A DNA stretch of 64,000 nucleotides from CAVRCA01 sp963719345 (GTDB lineage Bacteria; Pseudomonadota; Alphaproteobacteria; Acetobacterales; Acetobacteraceae): the NCBI GenBank assembly GCA_963719345.1, contig CAVRCA010000001.1:992001-1056000 (forward strand), in the 5' to 3' direction. Within the stretch, counting starts at the first letter, position 1, and each line of letters opens with the position of its first letter. Made by a program: the position numbers and the translations under genes. Of the stretch, positions 35,160 through 44,790 are shown in pieces. The notes below the pieces were generated by a model. It was not told where the DNA came from, did not search any database, and was given only the letters and a program-made list of their open reading frames with translations.

Positions 35160-38051
35160 CTATGCCTCCGCGCCTGCGTGTCGCGCCGAGCTTCGACCGG
35201 CAATACGGCCAAAGGTTGCGCCCGATACCAGGCCGGTGCCGGCCGGGTAATTGTCGTAGAACAGCCCGCCGACCATCTCGCCGCACGCAAAAAGGCCGGG
35301 AATCGCCCGCCAGTCGGTGCCGATGACGCGCGCCTCCTCGTCCACCTTCAGGCCGCCGAAGGTGAAGGTGATGCCGCCGGTGGCGGTGTAGGCGTAGAAC
35401 GGCGGCTGATCCAGCCGCAGCGCCCAGTTGGTTTTTTCCAACGCGAGGCCCTGGGTGCGCAGCCCATCCTTGCGCGACGGGTCGAAGCCGTCCTCAACGC
35501 CGCGGGCGGCCGCGTTGTAGGCCCGGATGGTCTTCAGTGCCTGCCCCTTGTCCTCGATGTCGAGCTGTTCCACCAGTTCCTCGATCGAGTCCGCAACGAG
35601 CGGGTTGCTGGTGGAATAGCGCGGCTCCAGCAGGTGAACCACTTTGGAGTCGAAGATCTGGTAGGCCCGCGCTCCGGGCTCGGCGAGAATGGCGCGGCCG
35701 TATTTGGCGTAGGTGAACATCGCCCCGTCCTCGCCCTCATCGACGAAGCGCAGGCCGCGCCGGTTGATCATCACGCCGTAGAGATAGCTCAGCCGGTTGC
35801 TGCGGTCGGTCAGTTCGCGGGGCGCGAAATTGCCCCAATCCGCGCTGATCGGCGTCGCGTGACAGCCGCTCCATTGGCCCCAGGGCATGGCGCCGATGGC
35901 CAGCGCGATGCGCAACCCGTCACCCTGGTTGTGCGGCGTCCCGCGCACCTTGGCCTGCCCGACCAAGGGACCGATGTGCTGCGTGCGCATCTGCACGTTG
36001 GCCTCAAAACCGCCGCAGCCGAGGATCACGGCTGGTGCGGTGATCTCCTGGATGCCGTCATCGTCGCGCACCCGGACACCGCTGATGCGGCCCTTCCCGT
36101 CCTGCAGCAGGCCCGTCGCGGCGCTGGCGTAGCGGACCTCGATGCCGATCCGCTCGACGGTGGAAAACCAGCTGCGCGACAGGCCGACACCCTCATGCTC
36201 GGCGCGGACCACCAAGCCGCGCGCCCAGACGATCCTGTTGCCCTTGCGGACGCCGCTCAGGGTGGTGGCCGGCTCCATCTTCACCCTGCCGACCCGGTTC
36301 ATCCAGAACACCGTGTCCTTCGAGTTGTTCACCAGCACGCGCGAGAGGACCGGGTCGGTCTGTCCGCTGGTCACGCGCATCAGGTCGCCGTGGTAGTCCT
36401 CGGTGGTGTAGGGCTGGATGCCGCCGAAGAAGTCGTCGTACTCCTCCTCCACGTCGGGCAGCAGGGGGCCGATCTCGCGCGGGTCGTCGAAGGCGAAGCG
36501 CAACACCCCGCCGCTCCAATGCGTGTTGCCGCCTCGCATCTCGCGGGGTGCCTTCTCCAGCACCAATACGCGTTCGGCACCGCTCTCGCGTGCCGACACG
36601 GCCGACGCGAGCGCCGCGTTGCCGGCGCCGATGACGATGACGTCGTAGTCGGTCATGCGTTCAACTCCTGTCGGACGATTGCGCGCGGCACCGTTGCCGG
36701 TCAGCGTCACCGAGCTGAGCACCTCCAACGGCCGCGCCCGCGTGCGCGCGCCGAACACGGCGGCCACGACGGCACAGCCGAGCCAGGCCGCGGCAATGTA
36801 GGCGAACACCCAGACATAGCCGAGGCTACCGTAGATGGCGCTGACGATGAAGGCGTTGGCCACATTGGCGATCCGGCCGGTGCCGTAGGCGAAGCCCGCG
36901 CCGGTGTTGCGGATCTCCGTCGGGTATTGCTCCGGCGTATAGGCGTAGCAGATCGCGGCAAACGTCTGGATCAGCAGCGCGACACCGAAGCCGAAGGTCA
37001 CGATCAGCGCGGGTTGTCGGCTGAGCCCGTAAAGCATGCCGCAGGCGGCGATCAGGACCGCAAGGATCGCAATGGTGTTCTTGCGTTCCATGCGTTCTGC
37101 GAGCCAGACGGCCAGCAGCGCTCCGGGAACCGCGCCGAGGTTGATCAGCGTCGTGTAGGTCAGGCTCGCCGTGATGGTGATGCCGTTCTTGACGAGCAGG
37201 GTCGGCACCCAGGCCTGGAACCCGTAGAAACCCAAGGTCTGGAGGACCCAGATCGCCCAGAGGGTCAGCGTGCGTCCGATGTAGTGGTGTGAGAACAGCG
37301 CGGTGAACGGGACCCGCGCGGCGGGCTCGGTGATCGGCCTCGGCGCGGGAGCGGGAAGCGGTCCCTTCTCCGCACTGACCTCGCCCTCAATCTGGCGCAG
37401 CGTCGTCTCGGCGTCCTGGGACCGGCCGTGGGCGATCAGCCAGCGTGGCAATTCCGGCAGCCGGCGGATCAGCAGCAGGGACGGCAGCCCGATCGCACCC
37501 CAGACGAAGATCAGCCGCCAGCCATCTGGGCCGGTCGGCACGACCAGGCGCGCGATCCAGCCGCAGATCGGGATGCCGGCGAGCGCGATCACCATCGCCC
37601 AGGACTGGAAGCGGCCGCGGCGGTCCGGCGGAAAGAACTCGCTGATGAGGGTCATGACCACCACGGTGGCCGAGGAAATGCCGATGCCGGTGAGAAAACG
37701 GGCGAGAAGCAGCAGAGGAAGATTCGGCGCGAGGCCGTTCAGCAGCGAGGCGACCGAAAAGAACGCGACCATCACCATCAGCGAGCGCCTGCGCCCGAAC
37801 CGGTCGGAAATGAGGCCACCTCCGGTCGCGCCGACGAACATGCCGAGAAACCCCAGCGATGTCGCCAGCGCGATCTGCGGGACCGAGAGCTGCCAATAGT
37901 GCAGGATCGAGGGGGCGGCGTAGGAGAACGTGAAGATGTCGCTGATGTCGAAGAAGAACGCGATCCCGACGATGACCAGGAGACGCCGGTGGAAGCGTGA
38001 TATCGGCAGTCGGTCCAATCTCGCGGCGATGTCGGCGGCGTCGGTCGTCAC
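35160..38051 (-). CDS. MFS transporter in one frame with TcuA-like FAD tricarballylate dehydrogenase
   Basis: 963 residues from GTG 38051 (GGGGGAA before it; the frame is open to 38288). Residues 1-450 form a 12-helix MFS transporter: DRFGRRRSLMV between helices 2 and 3, PPDRRGRFQS, and a sugar/acid-symporter layout. Residues 466-963 are a FAD-dependent dehydrogenase: MTDYDVIVIGAGNAALASA, then GGNTHWSGG, and a C-terminal GGITFTFGG and NYPAGTGL. The latter matches TcuA, which oxidises tricarballylate to cis-aconitate; TcuC is its MFS permease. An internal ATG with its own ribosome site sits at residue 466. It is either a natural fusion or two genes joined by a one-base error. Confidence 0.85.
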   Translation of the reverse strand: MTTDAADIAARLDRLPISRFHRRLLVIVGIAFFFDISDIFTFSYAAPSILHYWQLSVPQIALATSLGFLGMFVGATGGGLISDRFGRRRSLMVMVAFFSVASLLNGLAPNLPLLLLARFLTGIGISSATVVVMTLISEFFPPDRRGRFQSWAMVIALAGIPICGWIARLVVPTGPDGWRLIFVWGAIGLPSLLLIRRLPELPRWLIAHGRSQDAETTLRQIEGEVSAEKGPLPAPAPRPITEPAARVPFTALFSHHYIGRTLTLWAIWVLQTLGFYGFQAWVPTLLVKNGITITASLTYTTLINLGAVPGALLAVWLAERMERKNTIAILAVLIAACGMLYGLSRQPALIVTFGFGVALLIQTFAAICYAYTPEQYPTEIRNTGAGFAYGTGRIANVANAFIVSAIYGSLGYVWVFAYIAAAWLGCAVVAAVFGARTRARPLEVLSSVTLTGNGAARNRPTGVERMTDYDVIVIGAGNAALASAVSARESGAERVLVLEKAPREMRGGNTHWSGGVLRFAFDDPREIGPLLPDVEEEYDDFFGGIQPYTTEDYHGDLMRVTSGQTDPVLSRVLVNNSKDTVFWMNRVGRVKMEPATTLSGVRKGNRIVWARGLVVRAEHEGVGLSRSWFSTVERIGIEVRYASAATGLLQDGKGRISGVRVRDDDGIQEITAPAVILGCGGFEANVQMRTQHIGPLVGQAKVRGTPHNQGDGLRIALAIGAMPWGQWSGCHATPISADWGNFAPRELTDRSNRLSYLYGVMINRRGLRFVDEGEDGAMFTYAKYGRAILAEPGARAYQIFDSKVVHLLEPRYSTSNPLVADSIEELVEQLDIEDKGQALKTIRAYNAAARGVEDGFDPSRKDGLRTQGLALEKTNWALRLDQPPFYAYTATGGITFTFGGLKVDEEARVIGTDWRAIPGLFACGEMVGGLFYDNYPAGTGLVSGATFGRIAGRSSARHAGAEA
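36654..36669 (-). promoter_or_regulatory. Internal ribosome-binding site and ATG for the TcuA-like dehydrogenase
   Basis: On the minus strand AGGAG (36669-36665) lies 8 bases before ATG (36656-36654), exactly where the FAD domain begins (MTDYDVIVIGAG). This is the normal layout for a separate gene and suggests the dehydrogenase can be translated alone even if the upstream transporter frame reads through. Confidence 0.6.
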
Positions 38052-38184
38052 GGCGTTCCCCCGGTGATTGTCATCCCGCGCCTGCTTTCGGGCGCTTGCG
38101 GCCTCTTGTGCCGCCGAAAGCGAGACTAGGGTTCGCGTGGGCGCATGGGAACAGCAACCCGCGCCCAAAGCGGCGGAGAGAGCC

Positions 38185-39597
38185 ATGAGCACGACGCGAG
38201 AGTTCTGCGAGCGGCTGGTCGAGCTGGGCGAGCCCGATCTCGGTCCGCAGGTGCGGACCCTGGCCCGCCAGCTCGTGCTGGACGGCATCGCGGTCGCCGT
38301 CGCCGGCGCGTCGGAACGCGCGATCCGTCTCCTTGCCGGCCATCATCGGGACCAGGGCGGGGTCCCGGCCGCCTCGGCGATCGGGTTCGGCTTCCGGTTG
38401 CCTCCGGTGGCGGCGGCCGCCCTCAACGGCGCCGCCATGCATGTGCTCGACTTCGAGCCGATGTGGAGTCCGGCCAACCACGCGCTCTCGACGACCCTGC
38501 CGGCGGTGCTGGCGGTGGCCGAGCAGCGCGGCGCGACCGGGCTTGCCGTCGAGACCGCGGTTGTCAAGGGGTGCGAGGCCCAGGGCTGGTTGCGGGCAGC
38601 GTCGGGCCAGTCCGAGCCCCGCCGTCTCGCCTTCCACCCGCCCGGTGTCGTGGGTCCGATCGGCAGCGCCGTCGCGACCGGGCATCTGCTTGGGCTCGAC
38701 GCGGGGCAGCTCGCGCACGCGGTCGGCATGGCCGCCTCCCGTTCGGGGACGCTGCTCGCGAATGTCGGGACGATGACCAAGTCGCTGCATTGCGGCAACG
38801 CGGCCGCGGCCGGGCTGGAAGCCGCGTTGCTGGCCGAGCGCGGGATCACGGCGAACCCGGACGTGATCGAGGCGACGCAGGGACTGGCGGCCGGGTTCTT
38901 CCCCGACACGTTCCGCCCCGAAGAACTACGGCGCGTCGGCCCGCCGTTCCGGGTGAAAACGCCCGGCTTTGCCCTGAAGATGTTTCCCAGCCAGTACGGG
39001 ACCCATTTTGCGATCCATGCGGCCCTGCAGCTCCGGGGCCGCCTTGGCGATCCCGCGGCGATCCGGCGGGTGACGCTGACCAGTCCGGTGATGCCCTATA
39101 TCGACCGCCCGGCACCGTCGAGCGGACTCGAGGGCAAGTTCAGCCTGCAATACACTGTGTGTGCTGCATTGCTGGACGGCGCGGTCCGGATCTCGACATT
39201 CAGCGACGAGCGCCTGGGTTCCTCCGACATGAGGCGGCTCTTGCCGCGAACGCAGGTGATCATGTCGGCCGACATCCCGGCGCATTTCGAGGGAATGCAC
39301 GTGACTTTGGAGGTCGAGACGGCCGACGGCCTGCTGCTGAGCAGCCGCAGCGACGGTCCGCCGGGCCGATGGGGCGGCCAACCGATCGCGGAGGCCGATC
39401 ACCTCGGCAAGGTGCGGGACTGTCTCGCCGTCGGCATGGCGCCCGACCAAATGGAGGAATGCATCGCCCTCTCGGGCCGGCTGGACGGGCTTGACGAGGC
39501 TGGCGTCCGCCGGCTGGCCGCCCTCGCCTGCGGCTCGGATCGGCTTGGTCAGGGCAGAACAGGCACTACAGACCCGGGACGTGGACCCGGCCGCTGA
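38185..39597 (+). CDS. MmgE/PrpD family protein (second)
   Basis: 470 residues. NVGTMTKSLHCGNAAAAGL and HVLDFEPMWSPANHA are the MmgE/PrpD active-site stretches; they differ from the first copy at 33693 (for example LDFEPMW against LDYDDFS), so the two are not recent duplicates. It is divergent from the transporter-dehydrogenase gene (134 bp between starts) and probably shares a control region with it. The 3' end overlaps the convergent PrpF-like gene by 32 bp, and the last 15 residues or so look non-conserved. Confidence 0.9.
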   Translation: MSTTREFCERLVELGEPDLGPQVRTLARQLVLDGIAVAVAGASERAIRLLAGHHRDQGGVPAASAIGFGFRLPPVAAAALNGAAMHVLDFEPMWSPANHALSTTLPAVLAVAEQRGATGLAVETAVVKGCEAQGWLRAASGQSEPRRLAFHPPGVVGPIGSAVATGHLLGLDAGQLAHAVGMAASRSGTLLANVGTMTKSLHCGNAAAAGLEAALLAERGITANPDVIEATQGLAAGFFPDTFRPEELRRVGPPFRVKTPGFALKMFPSQYGTHFAIHAALQLRGRLGDPAAIRRVTLTSPVMPYIDRPAPSSGLEGKFSLQYTVCAALLDGAVRISTFSDERLGSSDMRRLLPRTQVIMSADIPAHFEGMHVTLEVETADGLLLSSRSDGPPGRWGGQPIAEADHLGKVRDCLAVGMAPDQMEECIALSGRLDGLDEAGVRRLAALACGSDRLGQGRTGTTDPGRGPGR

Positions 39598-40714
39598 ACA
39601 ACGGCCGGGCGGTGCGATAGAACGAGCCGCTGCGCGCCTCCCAGTCCCCGCCAACCTGTTCCACCGCGGCTTCGACGGTCAGGATCCCCGACGGCATCCC
39701 CAGACGCAGCCGCCCCTCCTTCGCCGTGGCGGGCGACAGGACCGAGGCGACGACGGTGCCTGCGATCCGGGCGGCAACCGCGGTGCATAGGGAAATCGTC
39801 AGCGGCAAGGCCCGGTGCGGCTGGCCATTCGAGATGACCCGCGCGGCAAGGTCGATCTCGTCCCGCCCGAGCGGCTTGCCGGTCAGGGTCGGCGCGTCTG
39901 CGGGGGCGCTGACGAGACCGACGAACGGCACGATGCTGATGGCACGCGCCTCCTCCTCGGTCTGTGCGATCCCCATGGCCAGCGAGGCCTGGACCCGGAA
40001 CGCGGCCAAGCGGCGAAGCATGTCGGGGCGAGCCTCCAGCTCGTCGGGCAGCTCCCGTCCGGTGAGGCCGACATCCCCGGCCCGGAGGAAGACGCACGCG
40101 TTTGCCGCGTCCACCATCGACACTTCGATCGGCTCCTGCCCTGGGACCACGAGGCGGTCCGCCGGGTTGCCGGTCGGCAGCAGTCGTCCGGTGGTTGCGC
40201 CGCCCGGCGAGACGAAGTCGAGGCGGATCGGCGCTCCGGTGCCGCTCACGCCCGGAATCGCCAGCTCGCCCGGATAGTACGGCCGGCCCTCCCTGAGCGG
40301 GAACGTGGCGACGATCAGTTTCTCGGTGTTGGTGTTGAAGATCCGTACCGAGGCGGCCTCGCCGGCGGCGTGGACAAAGCCCTGGTCCACCGCGAACGGG
40401 CCGACGGCGGACGACATGTTGCCGCAGTTGCCCCGGTAGTCCACTCGGGGTTCGCGGATCTGCACCTGGGCAAAGGTGTAGTCGACGTCGGCATCGGGCC
40501 GCGAGGAGGGCGTGACGACGCAGACCTTGGACAAGGACGAGACGCCGCCCCCCATGCCGTCGAGCTGCCGTCCATACGGATCGGGGCTGCCCATGGCCGC
40601 GACGAACAGCGCGTCCCAGCAAGCCCTGTCGGCGGGAAGGTCGCGCCCGTCGAACATGATCGCCTTGCTCGTGCCACCACGCATGAACACGGCGGGGATG
40701 GTCCCTTGTGCCAC
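39566..40714 (-). CDS. PrpF-family isomerase (4-oxalomesaconate/methylaconitate-type)
   Basis: 382 residues. MRGGTSKAIMFDGRDLP near the N-terminus and NCGNMSSAVGPFA (about residues 96-108) are PrpF hallmarks; members isomerise cis-trans double bonds in 2-methylaconitate or related tricarboxylates. With the TcuA-like dehydrogenase and two MmgE/PrpD proteins it completes a plausible route: dehydrogenation, isomerisation, hydration. Convergent overlap with the previous gene; divergent from the monooxygenase at 40884. Confidence 0.9.
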   Translation of the reverse strand: MAQGTIPAVFMRGGTSKAIMFDGRDLPADRACWDALFVAAMGSPDPYGRQLDGMGGGVSSLSKVCVVTPSSRPDADVDYTFAQVQIREPRVDYRGNCGNMSSAVGPFAVDQGFVHAAGEAASVRIFNTNTEKLIVATFPLREGRPYYPGELAIPGVSGTGAPIRLDFVSPGGATTGRLLPTGNPADRLVVPGQEPIEVSMVDAANACVFLRAGDVGLTGRELPDELEARPDMLRRLAAFRVQASLAMGIAQTEEEARAISIVPFVGLVSAPADAPTLTGKPLGRDEIDLAARVISNGQPHRALPLTISLCTAVAARIAGTVVASVLSPATAKEGRLRLGMPSGILTVEAAVEQVGGDWEARSGSFYRTARPLFSGRVHVPGL

Positions 40715-40883
40715 GGTGTCTCCCTCCGGATCGCTTGCAGAGCAGCCTTGCTCGGCCTGAGAGTCAATGCGAACGCCCGCATCGTTGCGAGGCCCGGGAG
40801 CCCTGGCTACCTTGCGCCCGCGTAGCCGAGCAGCCCTTCCTGCGGGGGGAATTTCGGGCTGCGCGCCCGCGAGAGGATGACAG

Positions 40884-42524
40884 ATGGCCGCCTTGCACGA
40901 AGCTCAGCCCTCCCCCGGTGAGTTACCGGTGCTGGACTACGACGCCATCGTCATCGGCGCGGGCATTTCGGGCATGTACCAGCTCTACCGCCTGCGCGAG
41001 CTGGGGCTGCGGGTGCGCGTGTTCGAGGCCGGCACCGGCGTCGGCGGCACTTGGTACTGGAACCGCTATCCAGGCGCGCGCTTCGATTCCGAAAGCTACT
41101 CCTACAGCTACTCCTTCTCGCAGGAGCTGCTGGACGAGTGGGACTGGTCCGAGCACTTCGCCGCGCAGCCGGAGACGCTGCGCTACCTTAACTACGTGGC
41201 CGACAAGTTCGACCTGCGCCGCGACATCCAGTTCCGCAGCCGGGTCACCGCGGCGCACTACGACGAGGCGACGCGGAGCTGGAAGATCACATTGCTGGAC
41301 GGCGAGACGTATCGCGCTCGCTTCCTCATCACCGCCCTGGGTCCGCTCTCTGCTCCCACCATGCCGCGGATCGAGGGGGTGGAGACGTTCCAGGGCCAGT
41401 CCTTCCACACCGCCACCTGGCCGCACGAGCCGGTCGACTTTACGGGCAAGCGGGTCGCGGTGATCGGCACCGGCGCCACCGGCGTGCAGACGATCCAGGA
41501 AGTGGCCAAGACCGTCGGACACCTGACCGTGTTCCAGCGCACGCCGAATTGGTGCGCGCCGCTGCACAACAGCAGGATCGACGCGGAGACGATGGCCCGG
41601 ATCAGGGCCGGCTACCCAGAGATGTTCAAGCGCTGCCAGGAGACCTTCGCCTGCTTCCTGCATACGGCGGACCCGCGCGGGACTTTCGAGGTCTCGGATG
41701 AGGAGCGCGAGGCTTTCTTCGAAAAGCTGTATGGCGAGCCCGGCTTCGGCATCTGGCAGGGCAATTTCCGTGACATCCTGACCGATCGGGAGGCGAACGC
41801 GGCGATCACCGACTTCGTGGCCAGGAAAATCCGCCAGCGGGTGAAGGACCCCGAGGTTGCGGAGAAGCTGATCCCGAAGAACCACGGCTTCGGCACCCGC
41901 CGCGTGCCGCTGGAGACCAGGTATTACGAGGTCTACAACCAGCCCAATGTCCGGCTCGTGGACATCCGCGAGACGCCGCTCGAGCGGGTCACGCCGAAGG
42001 GCATCAAGACCAGCGACGCCGAATACGAATTCGACATGATCATTTATGCGACCGGCTTCGATGCCATCACCGGCAGCTTCGATCGGATCGATTTTCGCGG
42101 CGCGGACGGGCTGAGGCTGAAGGACAAATGGAAGAACGGCCCGCAGACCTATCTCGGCGTGCTGGTCGAAGGCTTCCCCAACATGATGATGCTGATGGGG
42201 CCGCATACGGCGCTGGGCAACATCCCGCGCAGCATCGAATACAATGTCGACTGGGTGACAGGCCTGATCCGCCATGCGCGGGACCATGATTTGACGCGCC
42301 TGGAGGCCACGGATGCCGGAGTGGCGGCCTGGACCGATCACGTCCACGCCTTGGGCGCGGGCCTGCTGTCCAACGAGATCGACTCCTGGATGACCGGGAT
42401 CAACAGCAACGTGGAGGGCAAGCAGACCCGCATCATCGCGCGCTACAGCGGCAGTGCGCCCGCCTACCGCGCCCGGTGCGACGAGGTGGCCGCGGATTTC
42501 TATCGGGAGCTCTCGCTCGCATAA
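40884..42524 (+). CDS. Baeyer-Villiger flavin monooxygenase
   Basis: 546 residues. FAD loop VIGAGISGMYQLYRL (about 22-36), the type I BVMO fingerprint FQGQSFHTATWP (starting Phe169) and the NADPH loop VIGTGATGVQT (about 192-202) are all present. It inserts oxygen beside a ketone to give an ester or lactone, using NADPH and O2. Closest in style to cyclohexanone/phenylacetone monooxygenases. No lactone hydrolase is adjacent; the substrate is unknown. Start supported by GAGAGGATG spacing 10 bp upstream. Confidence 0.93.
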   Translation: MAALHEAQPSPGELPVLDYDAIVIGAGISGMYQLYRLRELGLRVRVFEAGTGVGGTWYWNRYPGARFDSESYSYSYSFSQELLDEWDWSEHFAAQPETLRYLNYVADKFDLRRDIQFRSRVTAAHYDEATRSWKITLLDGETYRARFLITALGPLSAPTMPRIEGVETFQGQSFHTATWPHEPVDFTGKRVAVIGTGATGVQTIQEVAKTVGHLTVFQRTPNWCAPLHNSRIDAETMARIRAGYPEMFKRCQETFACFLHTADPRGTFEVSDEEREAFFEKLYGEPGFGIWQGNFRDILTDREANAAITDFVARKIRQRVKDPEVAEKLIPKNHGFGTRRVPLETRYYEVYNQPNVRLVDIRETPLERVTPKGIKTSDAEYEFDMIIYATGFDAITGSFDRIDFRGADGLRLKDKWKNGPQTYLGVLVEGFPNMMMLMGPHTALGNIPRSIEYNVDWVTGLIRHARDHDLTRLEATDAGVAAWTDHVHALGAGLLSNEIDSWMTGINSNVEGKQTRIIARYSGSAPAYRARCDEVAADFYRELSLA

Positions 42525-42551
42525 GCCGGCACCGGCTTGCTTCGCCATCCC

Positions 42552-43937
42552 ATGACCGCTTCCCTGTCACGTCGGATCGGCTGGCTTGAGCGGATCGCGC
42601 TGGTTGCCACCCTCCTCGTGCCCCTGTTCCTGATGCATGGGCACGGCATCGCCGAAGGACTGATCGGTCTGACGGATGGCTGCTTTCTGATCCGCAGCGC
42701 CGTCAGGCGGGACTGGCGCTGGCTGCGCAGCGGATGGGTGCCGCTCGGGCTCGCCTGGTGGGGATGGGAGGTGGTCTGCTCGCTGCCGGTCCCGGCCCTT
42801 GACCTGGGCAGCGGCGGCCTGGACTCGCTGGGCCAGGCGCTCGCGACGGTGCGCTTCCTGCTGTTCGCCGCGGCCCTGGACCATGCGGTGCTGCGCGACC
42901 CGACTGCCCGGCGTACGCTGTTCAAGATCCTGGCCGCGTGCGTCGCCTACATCGCGGCACAGGTCGCACTCCAGTTCGCGACCGGCCTCAATCTTTACGG
43001 AAATCACGCCGGGGCAGCGGGCGAGCTGACCGGCCCGTTCAACAAGCCGCGTGCCGGGCCACCTTTGGCGCGTCTCCTGCCGCCCACGCTGTTGCCGGCG
43101 GTCGCTGCCCTGCTGGCGCGGGCGCGCACCGGCGCAGCGCTGGCCGCCTACATCACACTGGCCACAGCAGTCGCGGTTATGGTGGTGATCGGTCAGCGGA
43201 TGCCCCTGCTGCTGACCGGGTTCGGCCTGGTGATCGCCGGCCTGCTGCTCAAGAAGCTGCGCCCGGTGGTGCTGGCCGCCGGCTTGGCAGGCGCGCTGGT
43301 GGTCGCCGCCTCGAGCGTCGTGGCGCCCGCAGCCCACCACCGCCTGGTCCAGCAGTTCTCCAGCCAGATGGAGCATTTCGGGGCGAGCCATTACGGCTTT
43401 CTGCTGCAGCGATCGCTCGCCATTGCCAGCCAGCACCCCTGGACAGGACGTGGCTTCGACGGGTTCCGCACCGGTTGCCCGCGGCCTCGCTACTTTCAGC
43501 CCGGCGCGGGGCAGGATCTGAGCGCCGAGTTCTGCACCCAGCATCCCCACAACTTCTATCTGCAGGCGCTCACCGACGGCGGCATCCCGGGACTGGTGCT
43601 GTTCTCGGCGCTCGTGGTCGCATGGCTCATCCCGCTGGCGCGCGGGCTGTGGCGCGACCCCGATCCGTTGCGCGTCGGGTTGTTCGCCTCGATGGTGATC
43701 CAGCTCTGGCCCATCGCCTCCACCAGCGGGTTCACCTCGATGCCGATGGGCGGCTGGCTTTTCCTCCTGCTCGGCTATGCGCTGGCCGAAGCCCGAGCTT
43801 GGCAGACGACCGCAACCGCCACGCGCGGCGCGCCCGGACCTTCACGACGCATCCGCACGGGCATCGGATCGGCAGCGCCGGTAGAGCGCCGGCGGCCAGC
43901 CGAACTTGGCGCGGAACCTACGGGTGAACTCGGCTAA
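42552..43937 (+). CDS. O-antigen ligase / Wzy-like membrane protein
   Basis: 461 residues from ATG 42552, with 10 or more hydrophobic helices. The periplasmic segment GRGFDGFRTGCP followed by HPHNFYLQALTDGGIPGL matches the Wzy_C (O-antigen ligase/polymerase) signature, whose HxHN/S motif is catalytic. It would join or polymerise surface glycans at the periplasmic face. The last 30 residues overlap the convergent AraC gene by 96 bp and look unstructured. No other glycan genes are near. Confidence 0.8.
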   Translation: MTASLSRRIGWLERIALVATLLVPLFLMHGHGIAEGLIGLTDGCFLIRSAVRRDWRWLRSGWVPLGLAWWGWEVVCSLPVPALDLGSGGLDSLGQALATVRFLLFAAALDHAVLRDPTARRTLFKILAACVAYIAAQVALQFATGLNLYGNHAGAAGELTGPFNKPRAGPPLARLLPPTLLPAVAALLARARTGAALAAYITLATAVAVMVVIGQRMPLLLTGFGLVIAGLLLKKLRPVVLAAGLAGALVVAASSVVAPAAHHRLVQQFSSQMEHFGASHYGFLLQRSLAIASQHPWTGRGFDGFRTGCPRPRYFQPGAGQDLSAEFCTQHPHNFYLQALTDGGIPGLVLFSALVVAWLIPLARGLWRDPDPLRVGLFASMVIQLWPIASTSGFTSMPMGGWLFLLLGYALAEARAWQTTATATRGAPGPSRRIRTGIGSAAPVERRRPAELGAEPTGELG

Positions 43938-44702
43938 GTCGCCAAAGCCGACATCGAGGCAGATGTCGAGAACGGAGGACTGGTCGGCACGAAGGCGTGC
44001 GGCGGCGGCGTCCAATCGGCGACTGAGAATGTAATTATAGGGCGTGACCCCGACGATGCGCCTGAATGCCGACGCGAACCGGCGCCGTTCCATCCCGACA
44101 TCGCGGGCCAGTCCGGCAATGGTGAGTGGTCCGGCATACTCGGCCTCGATGATTTGAACTGCCTGCGCCGCACGCGCCTCATCTCGCCTATCGTGCCGGG
44201 GCTCGGTCGCGCCGCCGTCGAGTGCGAGCGCGGTCACCGCAAGATCGATGGCCAGCTGCTCGGCCCGCAGGGAGTTCGGTGCCGCGGCAAGCGACCGTAC
44301 TTCGGCGAGCAGCGGCACAAGGATTTCGAGAGGCGGAATGCTGGCGGTCCTGAAACGGGCTTCCCGGGCATTCGGATTGACGTCGAAAGCGTCGTCTACG
44401 AAGTCAGGAGCGAACTGGAAAGCCACGCACCGGTCGCCCGTTCCGTGCTCGTGACCGCACTCGAAGCAGGTACCGCTCTCACCGAGCAACAGCGATCCGG
44501 GAACCAGGAGCGCGCGACCGCGGCTCGATCGGTAGGTGAATGTGCCTCCGAGGACGACGGCGATCGAGGTCCACTCATGCTGCTCCTCGTAAGGCCGATC
44601 GGCGGGGCTTGCCCGGCAAATCACCTCCGCCATACGCCAGCCCGGGCCCTGCGCAAGCGTGCGAGCCGAGGTAAGCGGTCGATCGGGTTGAGCGCCTGCC
44701 AT
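43842..44702 (-). CDS. AraC-family transcriptional regulator
   Basis: 286 residues. An N-terminal cupin-like sensing domain (WTSIAVVLGGTFTYRSSRG) is followed by the double helix-turn-helix from about residue 175: PLTIAGLARDVGMERRRFA and, in the second, DICLDVGFGDLAEFTRRFR. It may control the divergent SRPBCC-GFA genes (88 bp between starts). The effector is unknown. Confidence 0.92.
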   Translation of the reverse strand: MAGAQPDRPLTSARTLAQGPGWRMAEVICRASPADRPYEEQHEWTSIAVVLGGTFTYRSSRGRALLVPGSLLLGESGTCFECGHEHGTGDRCVAFQFAPDFVDDAFDVNPNAREARFRTASIPPLEILVPLLAEVRSLAAAPNSLRAEQLAIDLAVTALALDGGATEPRHDRRDEARAAQAVQIIEAEYAGPLTIAGLARDVGMERRRFASAFRRIVGVTPYNYILSRRLDAAAARLRADQSSVLDICLDVGFGDLAEFTRRFRAKFGWPPALYRRCRSDARADAS

Positions 44703-44790
44703 GAGGCCAGATTAGCCGTTTTCCCCAAGCGCGTCGCGCGGCTGCGATCTACCCTCACGCGATCGAGGTTGAGAGTACGGGAAGCCGACG

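Noticed and set aside
34536..37292. Plus-strand open frame of 918 codons
   Set aside because: Antisense of the MmgE/PrpD and transporter-dehydrogenase genes; no domain and no plausible start.
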